This document shows positions 1 through 6,712 of a stretch of DNA of 11,338 nucleotides, in pieces. A model generated the notes under the pieces. It searched no databases. It worked only from the letters and a program-made list of their open reading frames with translations, and was not told the origin of the DNA. Both the position numbers and the translations under genes were made by a program. Source of the stretch: an uncultured bacterium (GTDB lineage: Bacteria > Verrucomicrobiota > Kiritimatiellia > CAIKKV01 > CAITUY01); NCBI GenBank assembly GCA_903934155.1, contig CAIZMS010000269.1, forward strand, positions 1-11,338, given 5' to 3'. Within the stretch, counting starts at the first letter, position 1, and every line of letters begins with the position of its first letter.

Positions 1-1665
1 ATCAATGTTCCCAGCCTGTGCTATCACCCCGACCTGAGCGTGATTGGCGCCTGCCGGGTCTGCGTGGTGGAGGTCGATGGGCAACGTAATCCGGTGGCCT
101 CCTGCTCGTATCCGGTGGCCGAGGGCATGAAGGTCAAGACGTCGTCGCCCCTGTTGCGGCGGTTGCGCCGCGATGTCGTCGAGCTGATTCTTGACAATCA
201 TCCCCGGGATTGCCAGGCCTGCGTCCGGAACGGAACCTGCGAGTTGCAGAAGCTGGCGTACGACCTGGGTGTGAGGGAACGCCTGTTCCAGGGCGAGCGC
301 AAGCGTTTCCCCGTGGACACGTCGTCCCCGGTGCACCGCAATCCCGAGAAGTGCATTCTGTGCGGTCGCTGCGTCCGTGTTTGCGACGAGGTGCAGGGCG
401 TCCACAACTTAAGCGTCCAGCACCGGGGCTTTCACAATGTCGTGGCGCCGGCCCATGACTGCAAGATGATTGATTCCGTCTGCATTCATTGCGGTCAGTG
501 CGTCAACGTCTGCCCCACGGCCGCCTTCACGGAGCAGGATGCCACGGAGTCGGTGTTCGAGGCCTTGTCGAATCCTGATCTTCATGTCGTGGTTCACACC
601 GCGCCGGCGATCCGGGCGACAATCGGCGAGGGTTTCGGGTTCCGGCCGGGTACGCCGGTGACGGGAAAGCTGGTCACGGCATTGCGCATGGCGGGCTTTC
701 ATAAGGTATTCGATACGAATTTCGGGGCCGACCTCACGATCGTTGAGGAGTCCACGGAATTTTTGAGCCGGATCCAGAAAAAGGAACGTCTTCCGTTGAT
801 CACATCCTGTTCGCCGGGCTGGGTTAATTTCATGGAACGCTTTTATCCGGAGCTGATTCCCCTGACCTCCACCTGCAAGTCGCCGATGAGCATGCTTTCG
901 ACGCTGCTGAAGACGTATTACGCCCAGCAGATCGGGGTGGATCCTGAAAAGATCTTTGTGGTTGCGGTGATGCCCTGCACGGCGAAGAAGTTCGAGGCGA
1001 AGCGCCCGGAACACATGGCGCCGTGGGGCAAGCCCTATACGGATGCGGTGCTGACCACCCGGGAATTGGTCTGGATGCTGAAGTGCCTGGGTGTGGATTT
1101 TCACAACCTTGAGGACGGTGCGTTCGATTCCCCGCTCGGGGTTTCCTCGGGGGCGGCGGATATCTTTGGCGCCACGGGCGGCGTCATGGAGGCGGCTCTG
1201 CGCACGGCCTATGAGAAGATTACCGGGCAGGAACTGGAAACCCTTGATTTCGAGACCGTTCGAGGTGTGGAGGGCGTGAAGGAGACGTCGATCCAGATCA
1301 ATGGCCTGACCATCAATATCGGCGTGGCCAACGGCCTTCAGAATGCCAAGAACCTGCTGGACCGCGTGGCCAGTGGTGAGAAGCAGTATCACATCATTGA
1401 GATCATGGCGTGTCCGGGCGGCTGCGTGGCCGGCGGCGGGCAACCGTATCCGCCCCGGGGCATGTATGTGCTGGATCCGGAACTGGCGCGGTTGCGGGCC
1501 AAGGCGCTCTACTCGATTGACGGCAGCAAGTCCCTGCGGAAATCGCATGAGAATCCGGCCATCGAGCTGTTGTATGAGAATTTCCTGGGTGCGCCGAACA
1601 GCCATCTGTGCCATGAGTTGTTGCATACCCATTATGAACCCAAGACCCCGCGAGGTGTGAAATGA
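1..1665 (+). CDS. hydA: [FeFe]-hydrogenase catalytic subunit, NADH-linked/bifurcating type (5' partial)
   Basis: The reading frame is open from base 1 (554 residues visible), so the gene starts upstream; about 27 residues are missing by comparison with Clostridium pasteurianum CpI. The GTG at 40 is an internal Val. The cytoplasmic enzyme reduces protons to H2 (or the reverse) at the H-cluster. Visible domains in order: a [2Fe-2S] ferredoxin fold (C7, C18, C21, C35); the His-Cys [4Fe-4S] motif HPRDCQACVRNGTC; two [4Fe-4S] motifs (CILCGRCVRVC and CIHCGQCVNVCP); then the H-cluster domain with L1 TSCSPGW (C270), L2 MPCTAKKFE (C326) and L3 EIMACPGGCVAGGG (C471, C475). A small-subunit-like tail (KSHENPAI, HELLHTHY) closes the protein. 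Residues matching the CpI proton path (C299, E279, S319, E282) are all present. The CpI C300 cubane ligand is Ser here and CpI A321 is Cys. The modular N-terminus and the NuoE-like neighbour suggest an HndD/HydA-type complex subunit rather than a stand-alone ferredoxin-linked enzyme. Maturases HydE, HydF and HydG are not in the window. Confidence 0.96.
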   Translation: MNVPSLCYHPDLSVIGACRVCVVEVDGQRNPVASCSYPVAEGMKVKTSSPLLRRLRRDVVELILDNHPRDCQACVRNGTCELQKLAYDLGVRERLFQGERKRFPVDTSSPVHRNPEKCILCGRCVRVCDEVQGVHNLSVQHRGFHNVVAPAHDCKMIDSVCIHCGQCVNVCPTAAFTEQDATESVFEALSNPDLHVVVHTAPAIRATIGEGFGFRPGTPVTGKLVTALRMAGFHKVFDTNFGADLTIVEESTEFLSRIQKKERLPLITSCSPGWVNFMERFYPELIPLTSTCKSPMSMLSTLLKTYYAQQIGVDPEKIFVVAVMPCTAKKFEAKRPEHMAPWGKPYTDAVLTTRELVWMLKCLGVDFHNLEDGAFDSPLGVSSGAADIFGATGGVMEAALRTAYEKITGQELETLDFETVRGVEGVKETSIQINGLTINIGVANGLQNAKNLLDRVASGEKQYHIIEIMACPGGCVAGGGQPYPPRGMYVLDPELARLRAKALYSIDGSKSLRKSHENPAIELLYENFLGAPNSHLCHELLHTHYEPKTPRGVK

Positions 1666-2192
1666 AGAACGAACTGCTGCAAAAGGAAAAAGACAAGGCG
1701 ACGGCACTCTTGCCCGAGCCGGTGGTGCGCTATATTCAGGACTGTTCGAAGAAGAAAAATCCGAACAGCCACCTGATTTCCGTGCTGCACAAGGTTCAGG
1801 ATCACTTCGGGTTTCTCGCCCGGGAACACATGGATGCGGTGTCCGTGCTGATGCAGATTCCGTCGGCGAAGGTGACGGGGGTGGCGAGTTTCTATCATTT
1901 CTTCAACTTTACCCCGCGCGGAAAGCACCGGGTTTCGCTCTGCATGGGAACGGCGTGTTTCGTCAAAGGGGCAGGCAAGGTGTTGGATAAGCTGCAGGAC
2001 TTGCTGGGCATCAAGGTGGGTGAAACGTCCGCCGATGGCCTGTTTTCCATTGACGTGGCCCGTTGCGTCGGCGCCTGTGCGCTGGCCCCGGTGATGATCG
2101 TGGATGAAAAGGTTTATGCCGGGGTTAAGCCTGACCAGGTTGTCAAAATCCTGGGCGAGTACGGGTTCGATCCCAAGAAGGCGAAAAAGTAG
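1662..2192 (+). CDS. hydC: NuoE-like [2Fe-2S] subunit of the NADH-linked hydrogenase (HydC/HndA family)
   Basis: This 176-residue protein belongs to the thioredoxin-like [2Fe-2S] family that includes NuoE, HndA and HydC. The cluster ligands are visible as CMGTAC (C94, C99) and CVGAC (C135, C139), the usual spacing. The family consensus around VASFYHFF and ARCVGACALAPV is intact, and the length is normal for NuoE-type subunits. Its ATG overlaps the hydrogenase stop codon (ATGA), and a GAGGTG sequence at 1652-1657 can serve as its ribosome binding site, so the two are probably translationally coupled in one operon. In known complexes this subunit carries electrons between the NADH-oxidising NuoF-like flavoprotein and the hydrogenase subunit. 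Here it follows the hydrogenase gene, whereas the order I know from well-studied hydCBA and hndABCD operons places it first. No NuoF-like gene follows; it would have to lie upstream of the window. Confidence 0.93.
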   Translation: MKNELLQKEKDKATALLPEPVVRYIQDCSKKKNPNSHLISVLHKVQDHFGFLAREHMDAVSVLMQIPSAKVTGVASFYHFFNFTPRGKHRVSLCMGTACFVKGAGKVLDKLQDLLGIKVGETSADGLFSIDVARCVGACALAPVMIVDEKVYAGVKPDQVVKILGEYGFDPKKAKK

Positions 2193-2198
2193 GGAGCA

Positions 2199-2256
2199 GG
2201 GTTCAGGAGTCAGGGTTCAGGCGGAAACTTCCTTCCTGACCCCTGACCCCTGACCC
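2199..2256. repeat. Imperfect inverted repeat of CCTGA(A)CCC-type units between convergent genes
   Basis: The left arm (2199-2221) is built of GGGTTCAGG/GAGTCAGG units. The right arm (2235-2256) is three tandem CCTGACCC-type units. The arms pair along about 22 bases with two mismatches and one bulge, around a 13-base spacer that itself contains GGAA/TTCC. A T-run and pyrimidine tract follow at 2257-2277. The element sits directly after the hydC stop codon and could act as a transcription terminator for that operon. It also overlaps the 3' coding end of the AraC-type gene on the other strand. The composition resembles short intergenic repeats dispersed in some genomes, but a single window cannot prove dispersal. 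Confidence 0.65.
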
Positions 2257-3129
2257 TTTTCTTCCCTCTTTCTCCCCCTGCCTGAGGTGTCCCGGGGGGA
2301 CGCCGAAGGCGCGACGGAACGCCCGCGAGAAATTATAGGGGTCGCTGAATCCCAGTTTATCCGACACTTCCTTGATCATCAGGTCGGAGTTCTGGATCAG
2401 TTCCGCCGCCCGGTTCAGGCGCAGGTGCTGAAGGTAGCGGAACGGGCGTTCACGCCCGAACCGCTGGAACAGGCGGCACAGGTAGGCCAGATCCACATGG
2501 CAGGCCAGGGCCACTTCGTTCAGGCTCTGGACGGAAAGATAATTCTCCTCAATGAACCGGCGGCACCGTTGATAGGTGGCGAAGGCCCCGGAGGCGGAGT
2601 CACCGCAGGGCGCGGCCAGATCCCCGATTTTCATGATCAGGTACTGAACGGCGACCGTACACATGCGGTGCCGGTCGGGATGATCCCCGCGCCCGTGCCG
2701 GATCAGATCCTCAAATACCTGCTGGATCTGCTCCGGATGGAGGATCCGGCTGACGGTGCCTGGTGACAGCCGGCACTCCCGCATGAGTTCCCGTCCGGCC
2801 TCGCCGCTGAGGACAACGAAATATTTGGTCAGCGGTTGGGCGGGATCGCACTGGATGCGGTGCGGGAGCCCCCGGCTGTAGGTGAAGACCGTTCCCGCCG
2901 TCAGCCGGTGTGAGGCGCCCCGGAGGGTCAGGTGACCGGCTCCCCGGGCGACAAATTCAATAATGGGGTGGGGGAATCCGTCGCGGTTGATTTCATAGTC
3001 GGGGCGACAATGCTCCACCCCGCCGCTGATAACCGTGAGCGGGCCCCGTTCCCCCGGGTTCAGGTGCAGATAAAACCGCTGCGCGGAGAAAACTTGGTCG
3101 CTGAAATACCGGGGTTCGATACGGCTCAT
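2203..3129 (-). CDS. AraC-family transcriptional regulator, probable regulator of fucI
   Basis: The C-terminal region (about residues 188-284 of 308) is a typical AraC/XylS double helix-turn-helix domain: the first helix pair around SLNEVALACHVDLAYLCRLF and the second around IKEVSDKLGFSDPYNFSRAF, followed by the hallmark RRAFGVPPG. The N-terminal half looks like a cupin-type sensor domain (PHPIIEFVARGAGHLTL ... GTVFTYSRGLPHRIQ), which in this family binds a small ligand, often a sugar. The gene is divergent from fucI, so it most likely controls fucI in response to L-fucose or a related sugar; that is inference. The start is uncertain. ATG at 3129 begins where recognisable family sequence begins (SRIEPRYFSDQ) and leaves the palindromes outside the gene. 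ATG at 3180 would add 17 residues and ATG at 3201 would add 24. None has a convincing ribosome binding site. The last 17 codons fall inside the 2199-2256 repeat and form a tail beyond the normal domain end. Confidence 0.9.
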   Translation of the reverse strand: MSRIEPRYFSDQVFSAQRFYLHLNPGERGPLTVISGGVEHCRPDYEINRDGFPHPIIEFVARGAGHLTLRGASHRLTAGTVFTYSRGLPHRIQCDPAQPLTKYFVVLSGEAGRELMRECRLSPGTVSRILHPEQIQQVFEDLIRHGRGDHPDRHRMCTVAVQYLIMKIGDLAAPCGDSASGAFATYQRCRRFIEENYLSVQSLNEVALACHVDLAYLCRLFQRFGRERPFRYLQHLRLNRAAELIQNSDLMIKEVSDKLGFSDPYNFSRAFRRAFGVPPGHLRQGEKEGRKGSGVRGQEGSFRLNPDS

Positions 3130-3174
3130 GACGGGTAGAATACCCGCTTGGGGCTTCTGGGAAAAGTCAAAAAA

Positions 3175-3202
3175 TGACATCTCGGTGTCAATGGCGGCCA
3201 TT
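3175..3202. promoter_or_regulatory. Two adjacent palindromes, candidate operator between araC-type gene and fucI
   Basis: TGACA at 3175-3179 and TGTCA at 3186-3190 form an inverted repeat with a 6-base spacer. Immediately adjacent, AATGGC-G-GCCATT (3190-3202) is a perfect 13-base palindrome. The second palindrome touches the -35-like element proposed for fucI, a position where AraC-family activators often bind. On the minus strand the first element also contains a perfect TTGACA hexamer (3191 down to 3186) that could be the -35 of the regulator's own promoter, although I see no good -10 for it. Function as an operator is inference from position and symmetry. Confidence 0.4.
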
Positions 3203-3228
3203 GGCCGGGTGAGGAGGCTTGGTAGAAT
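3201..3228 (+). promoter_or_regulatory. fucI: Candidate sigma-70-type promoter for fucI
   Basis: TTGGCC (3201-3206, 4 of 6 matches to TTGACA) is followed after 16 bases by TAGAAT (3223-3228, 5 of 6 matches to TATAAT). Transcription would begin near 3235, leaving a leader of about 25 bases that contains the fucI ribosome binding site. The weak -35 next to a palindrome would suit an activator-dependent promoter. This is a consensus match by eye only. Confidence 0.45.
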
Positions 3229-3245
3229 GGCACGAACCAACCAAT

Positions 3246-3251
3246 AAGGAG
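3246..3251 (+). promoter_or_regulatory. fucI: Ribosome binding site of fucI
   Basis: AAGGAG lies 9 bases before the ATG at 3261. It fixes the fucI start there rather than at an in-frame codon at 3219, which lies upstream of this site and would add 14 residues absent from Escherichia coli FucI. Confidence 0.85.
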
Positions 3252-3260
3252 AAAGTTCGT

Positions 3261-5033
3261 ATGACTTCATGGATCGGTGGATATCCCAAAATCGGTATTC
3301 GTCCCACGATTGACGGGCGGCGGATGGGTGTGCGTGAGTCGCTTGAAAAACAGGTGATGACCATGGCCGAGACGGCGGTCAAATTCCTGACGGCCAATTT
3401 GAAGCAGCCGAACGGCAAGCCGGTGCAGTGCGTCATTGCGGATTCCTGTATTGGCGGGGTGGCTGAAGCCGCCGCGTGTGCCGACAAGTTCCGCCGCGAG
3501 GGCGTGGGCGTGTCGTTGACCGTGACGCCCTGCTGGTGTTATGGCAGCGAGACGATGGATATGGATCCCACGATGCCCAAGGCGGTGTGGGGCTTCAACG
3601 GTACCGAGCGTCCCGGCGCGGTGTATCTGGCCGCCTGCCTGGCGGGCCACAACCAGAAGGGGCTTCCCGCCTTCGGGATTTACGGCCGTGATGTCCAGGA
3701 CAATGGCGACACCACGATTCCCGCCGATGTTCAGGAGAAACTCCTGCGTTTCGCCAAGGCCGGTCTGGCCGTGGCCACCATGCGCGGAAAATCCTATCTC
3801 TCATTGGGCGGTGTCTCCATGGGTATTGCCGGGTCGATCGTGGATCAGCCCTTCTTCGAGGAATTCCTGGGCATGCGTGTCGAGTGCGTGGACATGAGCG
3901 AACTGACCCGCCGCATTGAGGAAAAGATCTACGATCCCAAGGAATTCGAAAAGGCCATCGCCTGGACGCGCAAGAACTGCAAGGAGGGCGAGAATGTCAA
4001 CCGCACTCCCCGTGATTCCAAGCGCAAGGACTGGGAATGGGAGACCGTGGTCAAGATGACCATGATCGCCCGCGACCTGATGCATGGCAATCCCCGCTTG
4101 GCTCAACTGGGCTTCGGCGAGGAAGCGCTCGGGCACAACGCCATCGTCGGCGGATTCCAGGGCCAGCGCCAGTGGACCGATCATTTCCCGAACGGGGACT
4201 TCATGGAGGCCATGCTGACCTCGTCCTTTGACTGGAACGGTATTCGCGCTCCGATGGTGTTCGCGACCGAGAATGACAGTCTGAACGGCGTCTGCATGCT
4301 GTTCGGTTACCTGTTGACCAATACGGCCCAGATTTTTGCCGATGTGCGCACCTTCTGGAGTCCGGATGCGGTCAAGCGCGTGACCGGGATGAAGTTGACA
4401 GGTCCGGCGGCCAACGGGTTGATCCATTTGATCAATTCCGGCGCGGCGACCCTCGACGGGAGCGGCGAGCAGTCCATTAACGGAAAGCCTGCCATGAAGC
4501 CTTTCTGGGATATCACTGAGGCGGAAGCGCAGAAGTGTCTGAAGGCCACAACCTGGCCGCAGGCGGTATATGAATATTTCCGCGGCGGTGGTTTCTCGTC
4601 GTGCTACCTGTCTCGTGGCGGTATGCCGATGACCATGATGCGCGTCAGCCTGGTCAAGGGCCTGGGTCCGATTCTCCAGATTGCGGAAGGCTGGTCCGTG
4701 GATATTCCCGGGAAGGTTCACAAGACCCTCAGCGAGCGTACCAACCAGACGTGGCCGACCACGTGGTTTGCGCCGAAGCTGACGGGCAAGGGTGCCTTCA
4801 AGGATGTCTATAGCGTGATGAACAACTGGAGCGCCAACCATGGTGCGATCAGTTACGGGCATGTGGGCGCGGATCTGATTTCGCTGGCCGCGATGCTGCG
4901 CATTCCGGTGGCCATGCATAATGTCGAAGAGGACAGTGTCTTCCGTCCCAGCACCTGGGGCTTGTTCGGCGAGCAGGATGCACAGGGTGCGGATTACCGG
5001 GCCTGCAAGAACTTCGGCCCGCTGTACGGCTGA
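3261..5033 (+). CDS. fucI: L-fucose isomerase
   Basis: The 590-residue product aligns along its whole length with E. coli FucI (591 residues), a cytoplasmic Mn-dependent aldose-ketose isomerase that converts L-fucose to L-fuculose and also D-arabinose to D-ribulose. Nearly identical stretches include PKIGIRP, DGRRMGVRESLE, TVTPCWCYGSET, WGFNGTERPGAVYLAA, SYLSLGGVSMGIAGSIVD, FQGQRQWTD, ATENDSLNGV, WPTTWFAPKLTGKG and RIPVAMHNVEED. The metal ligands known from E. coli (E337, D361, H528) are present as E337, D361 and H527. The start is set by an AAGGAG site and by length agreement. The gene is divergent from an AraC-type regulator and ends in an intrinsic terminator, so it seems to be transcribed alone. 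Fuculokinase and fuculose-phosphate aldolase genes are not in the window, so the rest of the pathway must be elsewhere. Fucose use would fit breakdown of fucose-containing glycans such as fucoidan or mucin; that is inference. Confidence 0.98.
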   Translation: MTSWIGGYPKIGIRPTIDGRRMGVRESLEKQVMTMAETAVKFLTANLKQPNGKPVQCVIADSCIGGVAEAAACADKFRREGVGVSLTVTPCWCYGSETMDMDPTMPKAVWGFNGTERPGAVYLAACLAGHNQKGLPAFGIYGRDVQDNGDTTIPADVQEKLLRFAKAGLAVATMRGKSYLSLGGVSMGIAGSIVDQPFFEEFLGMRVECVDMSELTRRIEEKIYDPKEFEKAIAWTRKNCKEGENVNRTPRDSKRKDWEWETVVKMTMIARDLMHGNPRLAQLGFGEEALGHNAIVGGFQGQRQWTDHFPNGDFMEAMLTSSFDWNGIRAPMVFATENDSLNGVCMLFGYLLTNTAQIFADVRTFWSPDAVKRVTGMKLTGPAANGLIHLINSGAATLDGSGEQSINGKPAMKPFWDITEAEAQKCLKATTWPQAVYEYFRGGGFSSCYLSRGGMPMTMMRVSLVKGLGPILQIAEGWSVDIPGKVHKTLSERTNQTWPTTWFAPKLTGKGAFKDVYSVMNNWSANHGAISYGHVGADLISLAAMLRIPVAMHNVEEDSVFRPSTWGLFGEQDAQGADYRACKNFGPLYG

Positions 5034-5055
5034 GTTTCCTCAAAGCGAAGGAATG

Positions 5056-5086
5056 AAAAAGGGCTGCCGAAAGGCAGCCCTTTTTT
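5056..5086 (+). terminator. Intrinsic terminator of fucI
   Basis: A perfect 8-bp GC-rich stem (GGGCTGCC at 5061-5068, GGCAGCCC at 5073-5080) encloses a GAAA tetraloop. A-run 5056-5060 can extend the stem by pairing with the T-run 5081-5086. It begins about 20 bases after the fucI stop. The A-run and T-run symmetry would allow it to work in both directions, so it may also end transcription of the convergent gene at 5129. Confidence 0.95.
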
Positions 5087-5105
5087 ATTGTGGATTTCCT
5101 TGAAT

Positions 5106-5119
5106 CCTGAACCCTTTTC
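5106..5119. repeat. Short degenerate copy of the CCTGA(A)CCC-type repeat
   Basis: CCTGAACCCTTTTC at 5106-5119 resembles CCTGACCCTTTTC at 2249-2261, differing by one extra A. Both copies lie just beside the 3' end of a minus-strand gene in a convergent junction. The match is short, so chance similarity is possible. Confidence 0.3.
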
Positions 5120-5128
5120 CCGGATCCA

Positions 5129-6556
5129 CTATCCCAAAATTACCCGAATCACATCCGCCGCGCCGAAGTCAGGCTTGCCCTGTTGGCAGAACTGGCCGGC
5201 ATGGACGTAGTCATCGCCGAGCGTGATGACGGGGGGTTCATGGGTTCCATTGCTCAGGCTCTGGGGATATCCCACATCGGCGACCAGCCCGTTGCACAGG
5301 CATTTTCGGTTGAGGGTGTCCTCGGCTTTTCCACCCTTGGCGACATAGGAGGTCACGGGTTCAGCGGGGCACCGGTATCCGATGGTTCCGTCTTCCTTGC
5401 GGTAGACTTCCCGGAGAAAGCCCAGGTCGCACCGACGTTGACGCTTGGCATAGACATCCGGCTCGGAGAGTGTTCCCTCAAGCTTGGCCACCTTGAAGGG
5501 GAAGCCGGTGGGCGAAGCGAGGGGATCGGTGAAGATTTCGGCCTTGCCGTCGAGCGCCTTGTGAACCAGGGCGCGCCGATATTCCGTTGTCATGCCCGAT
5601 TCCTCACAGAGGGCGAACGCCGAGCCCACCTGAATTCCGGTGGCCCCCTCGGTCAGGGCCTTGCGGAGTCCCTCGGCGGAGCCATAGGCTCCCGCCAGCC
5701 AGAAGGGCACATTCATGGCCCGGAAGGCTTCCAGGTTGACAACATCGCGCGGGCCATAGATGGGTTCGCCGGTCGCGGAGAGTTGAAGTTTGCCGCGGGG
5801 CGGGGCGTTGTGACCGCCTGCCAGGGGGCCTTCGATGATAAATCCCTGGATCGAGCCGGTTGCCCGGCGCAACAGCATGGTCGCCAGGGTATCGGATGAG
5901 ACGATCGGCAGAAACGCGGGACGCTCAAGGGGATTCAGCGCCAGGTCGTCTTCCATGAAATCGCGGGGATTGAAGACCATCCGGTAACTCTCTGCGCCCT
6001 TCAGGCCGGCCACATGGATGGGGTAGGAGACGCTTTCGTGACGAACCAGGGTGTCCAGGATGCCGGGCACCTCCAGGGGGATTCCCGCGCCCATGACCAC
6101 GACACTGACTCCTGCCAGCATGGCCCCGTATATGGAGGGAAGATGCGGGAGCTGGATTTTTTCGAGATAGTTGATGCCGACCGGATTGGAATGTCCTTCC
6201 CGCGCCAGAAAGACTTCAACGAAATTGGCCGCGATGCACATTTCCTGCGGAGCGCGATTTCCTTCAACCGTATGGAACCCGCTGCTTTTGTAGGTGGCGG
6301 AATCCGCCTTTCCGCCGGGAATGAAATACGTGTCCAGAATACGCTGAACCATTTTCGGGAAGGGGAAATGACTGAGTGCCCTGCGCATATGGCCATCGGG
6401 ATCGCCATCCTGAAGCCGACGGATCAGGATATGGTCGAGCCCGGTTCCCGAAACGAGCCCCAATTGTCCGATTCGTGAAACGGTTTGAGCCAGCCGCCAA
6501 TTCGACACGCCGGTACCCATTCCACCCTGAATGATTTTTTGAACAACCGCTTTCAT
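5129..6556 (-). CDS. Nitronate monooxygenase-like FMN-dependent TIM-barrel protein
   Basis: The 475-residue product belongs to the 2-nitropropane dioxygenase/nitronate monooxygenase superfamily, FMN enzymes with a TIM barrel. Family landmarks are the N-terminal IIQGGMGTGVSNWRLA (residues 8-23), VGINYLEKIQLPHLPS, VVMGAGIPLEVPG, the active-site region EGPLAGGHNAPP with H249, WLAGAYGS, and the phosphate-binding AGATGIQVGSAFA-like segment (here TEGATGIQVGSAFALCEESG). The product is longer than classical nitronate monooxygenases (about 320-380). The extra C-terminal part has conserved-looking cysteines C376, C396, C419 and C421 (RCDLGF, RCPAEP, RKCLCNGL), which I associate with a long subfamily found in several phyla. 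The true substrate is unknown, and an enoyl reductase (FabK-like) or other FMN oxidoreductase role is possible. Start chosen at ATG 6556 because family sequence begins there; ATGs at 6565 and 6574 are alternatives and none has a strong ribosome binding site. The frame stays open to 7351, but that extension is antisense to the next gene and has no family similarity. Confidence 0.88.
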   Translation of the reverse strand: MKAVVQKIIQGGMGTGVSNWRLAQTVSRIGQLGLVSGTGLDHILIRRLQDGDPDGHMRRALSHFPFPKMVQRILDTYFIPGGKADSATYKSSGFHTVEGNRAPQEMCIAANFVEVFLAREGHSNPVGINYLEKIQLPHLPSIYGAMLAGVSVVVMGAGIPLEVPGILDTLVRHESVSYPIHVAGLKGAESYRMVFNPRDFMEDDLALNPLERPAFLPIVSSDTLATMLLRRATGSIQGFIIEGPLAGGHNAPPRGKLQLSATGEPIYGPRDVVNLEAFRAMNVPFWLAGAYGSAEGLRKALTEGATGIQVGSAFALCEESGMTTEYRRALVHKALDGKAEIFTDPLASPTGFPFKVAKLEGTLSEPDVYAKRQRRCDLGFLREVYRKEDGTIGYRCPAEPVTSYVAKGGKAEDTLNRKCLCNGLVADVGYPQSLSNGTHEPPVITLGDDYVHAGQFCQQGKPDFGAADVIRVILG

Positions 6557-6643
6557 CCGTCTCATAATGCACATTTCAGGGGATAATTGCCACAAAGAAT
6601 CATCACGACACGAAAAATGATGGGCGGTGTCGGCCAGAACAGG

Positions 6644-6672
6644 TTGACGGACTGATGATGCCTGATTAGTCT
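6644..6672 (+). promoter_or_regulatory. Weak candidate promoter for the antiporter gene
   Basis: TTGACG (6644-6649, 5 of 6 matches) is followed after 17 bases by TAGTCT (6667-6672), a poor -10. It lies in the 156-base divergent region 6557-6712, which must hold promoters for genes on both sides. I found no convincing minus-strand promoter and no strong palindrome there. Confidence 0.25.
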
Positions 6673-6698
6673 TCGTCGTGTTGTGAGGGGATACTGAT

Positions 6699-6704
6699 GA
6701 GGAG
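6699..6704 (+). promoter_or_regulatory. Ribosome binding site of the antiporter gene
   Basis: GAGGAG sits 8 bases before the GTG at 6713 and supports that GTG as the true start codon. Confidence 0.8.
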
Positions 6705-6712
6705 CGTTTCAC

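Noticed and set aside
409..1707. Long minus-strand open frame (432 codons) opposite the hydrogenase gene
   Set aside because: It is antisense to an unambiguous hydrogenase frame. Its translation is rich in Arg, His and Gln with no recognisable motif, typical of the antisense frame in high-GC genes.
3219..3260. Upstream in-frame start for fucI
   Set aside because: It adds 14 residues absent in E. coli FucI and precedes the clear AAGGAG site that serves ATG 3261.
3181..3270. Longer N-terminus of the AraC regulator, starting at ATG 3270
   Set aside because: It would overlap the fucI start codon and ribosome binding site on the opposite strand, and the added residues do not resemble the family.
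3801..4919. Minus-strand open frame (372 codons) opposite fucI
   Set aside because: It is fully inside and antisense to a strongly conserved isomerase. The translation is low-complexity and shows no domain.
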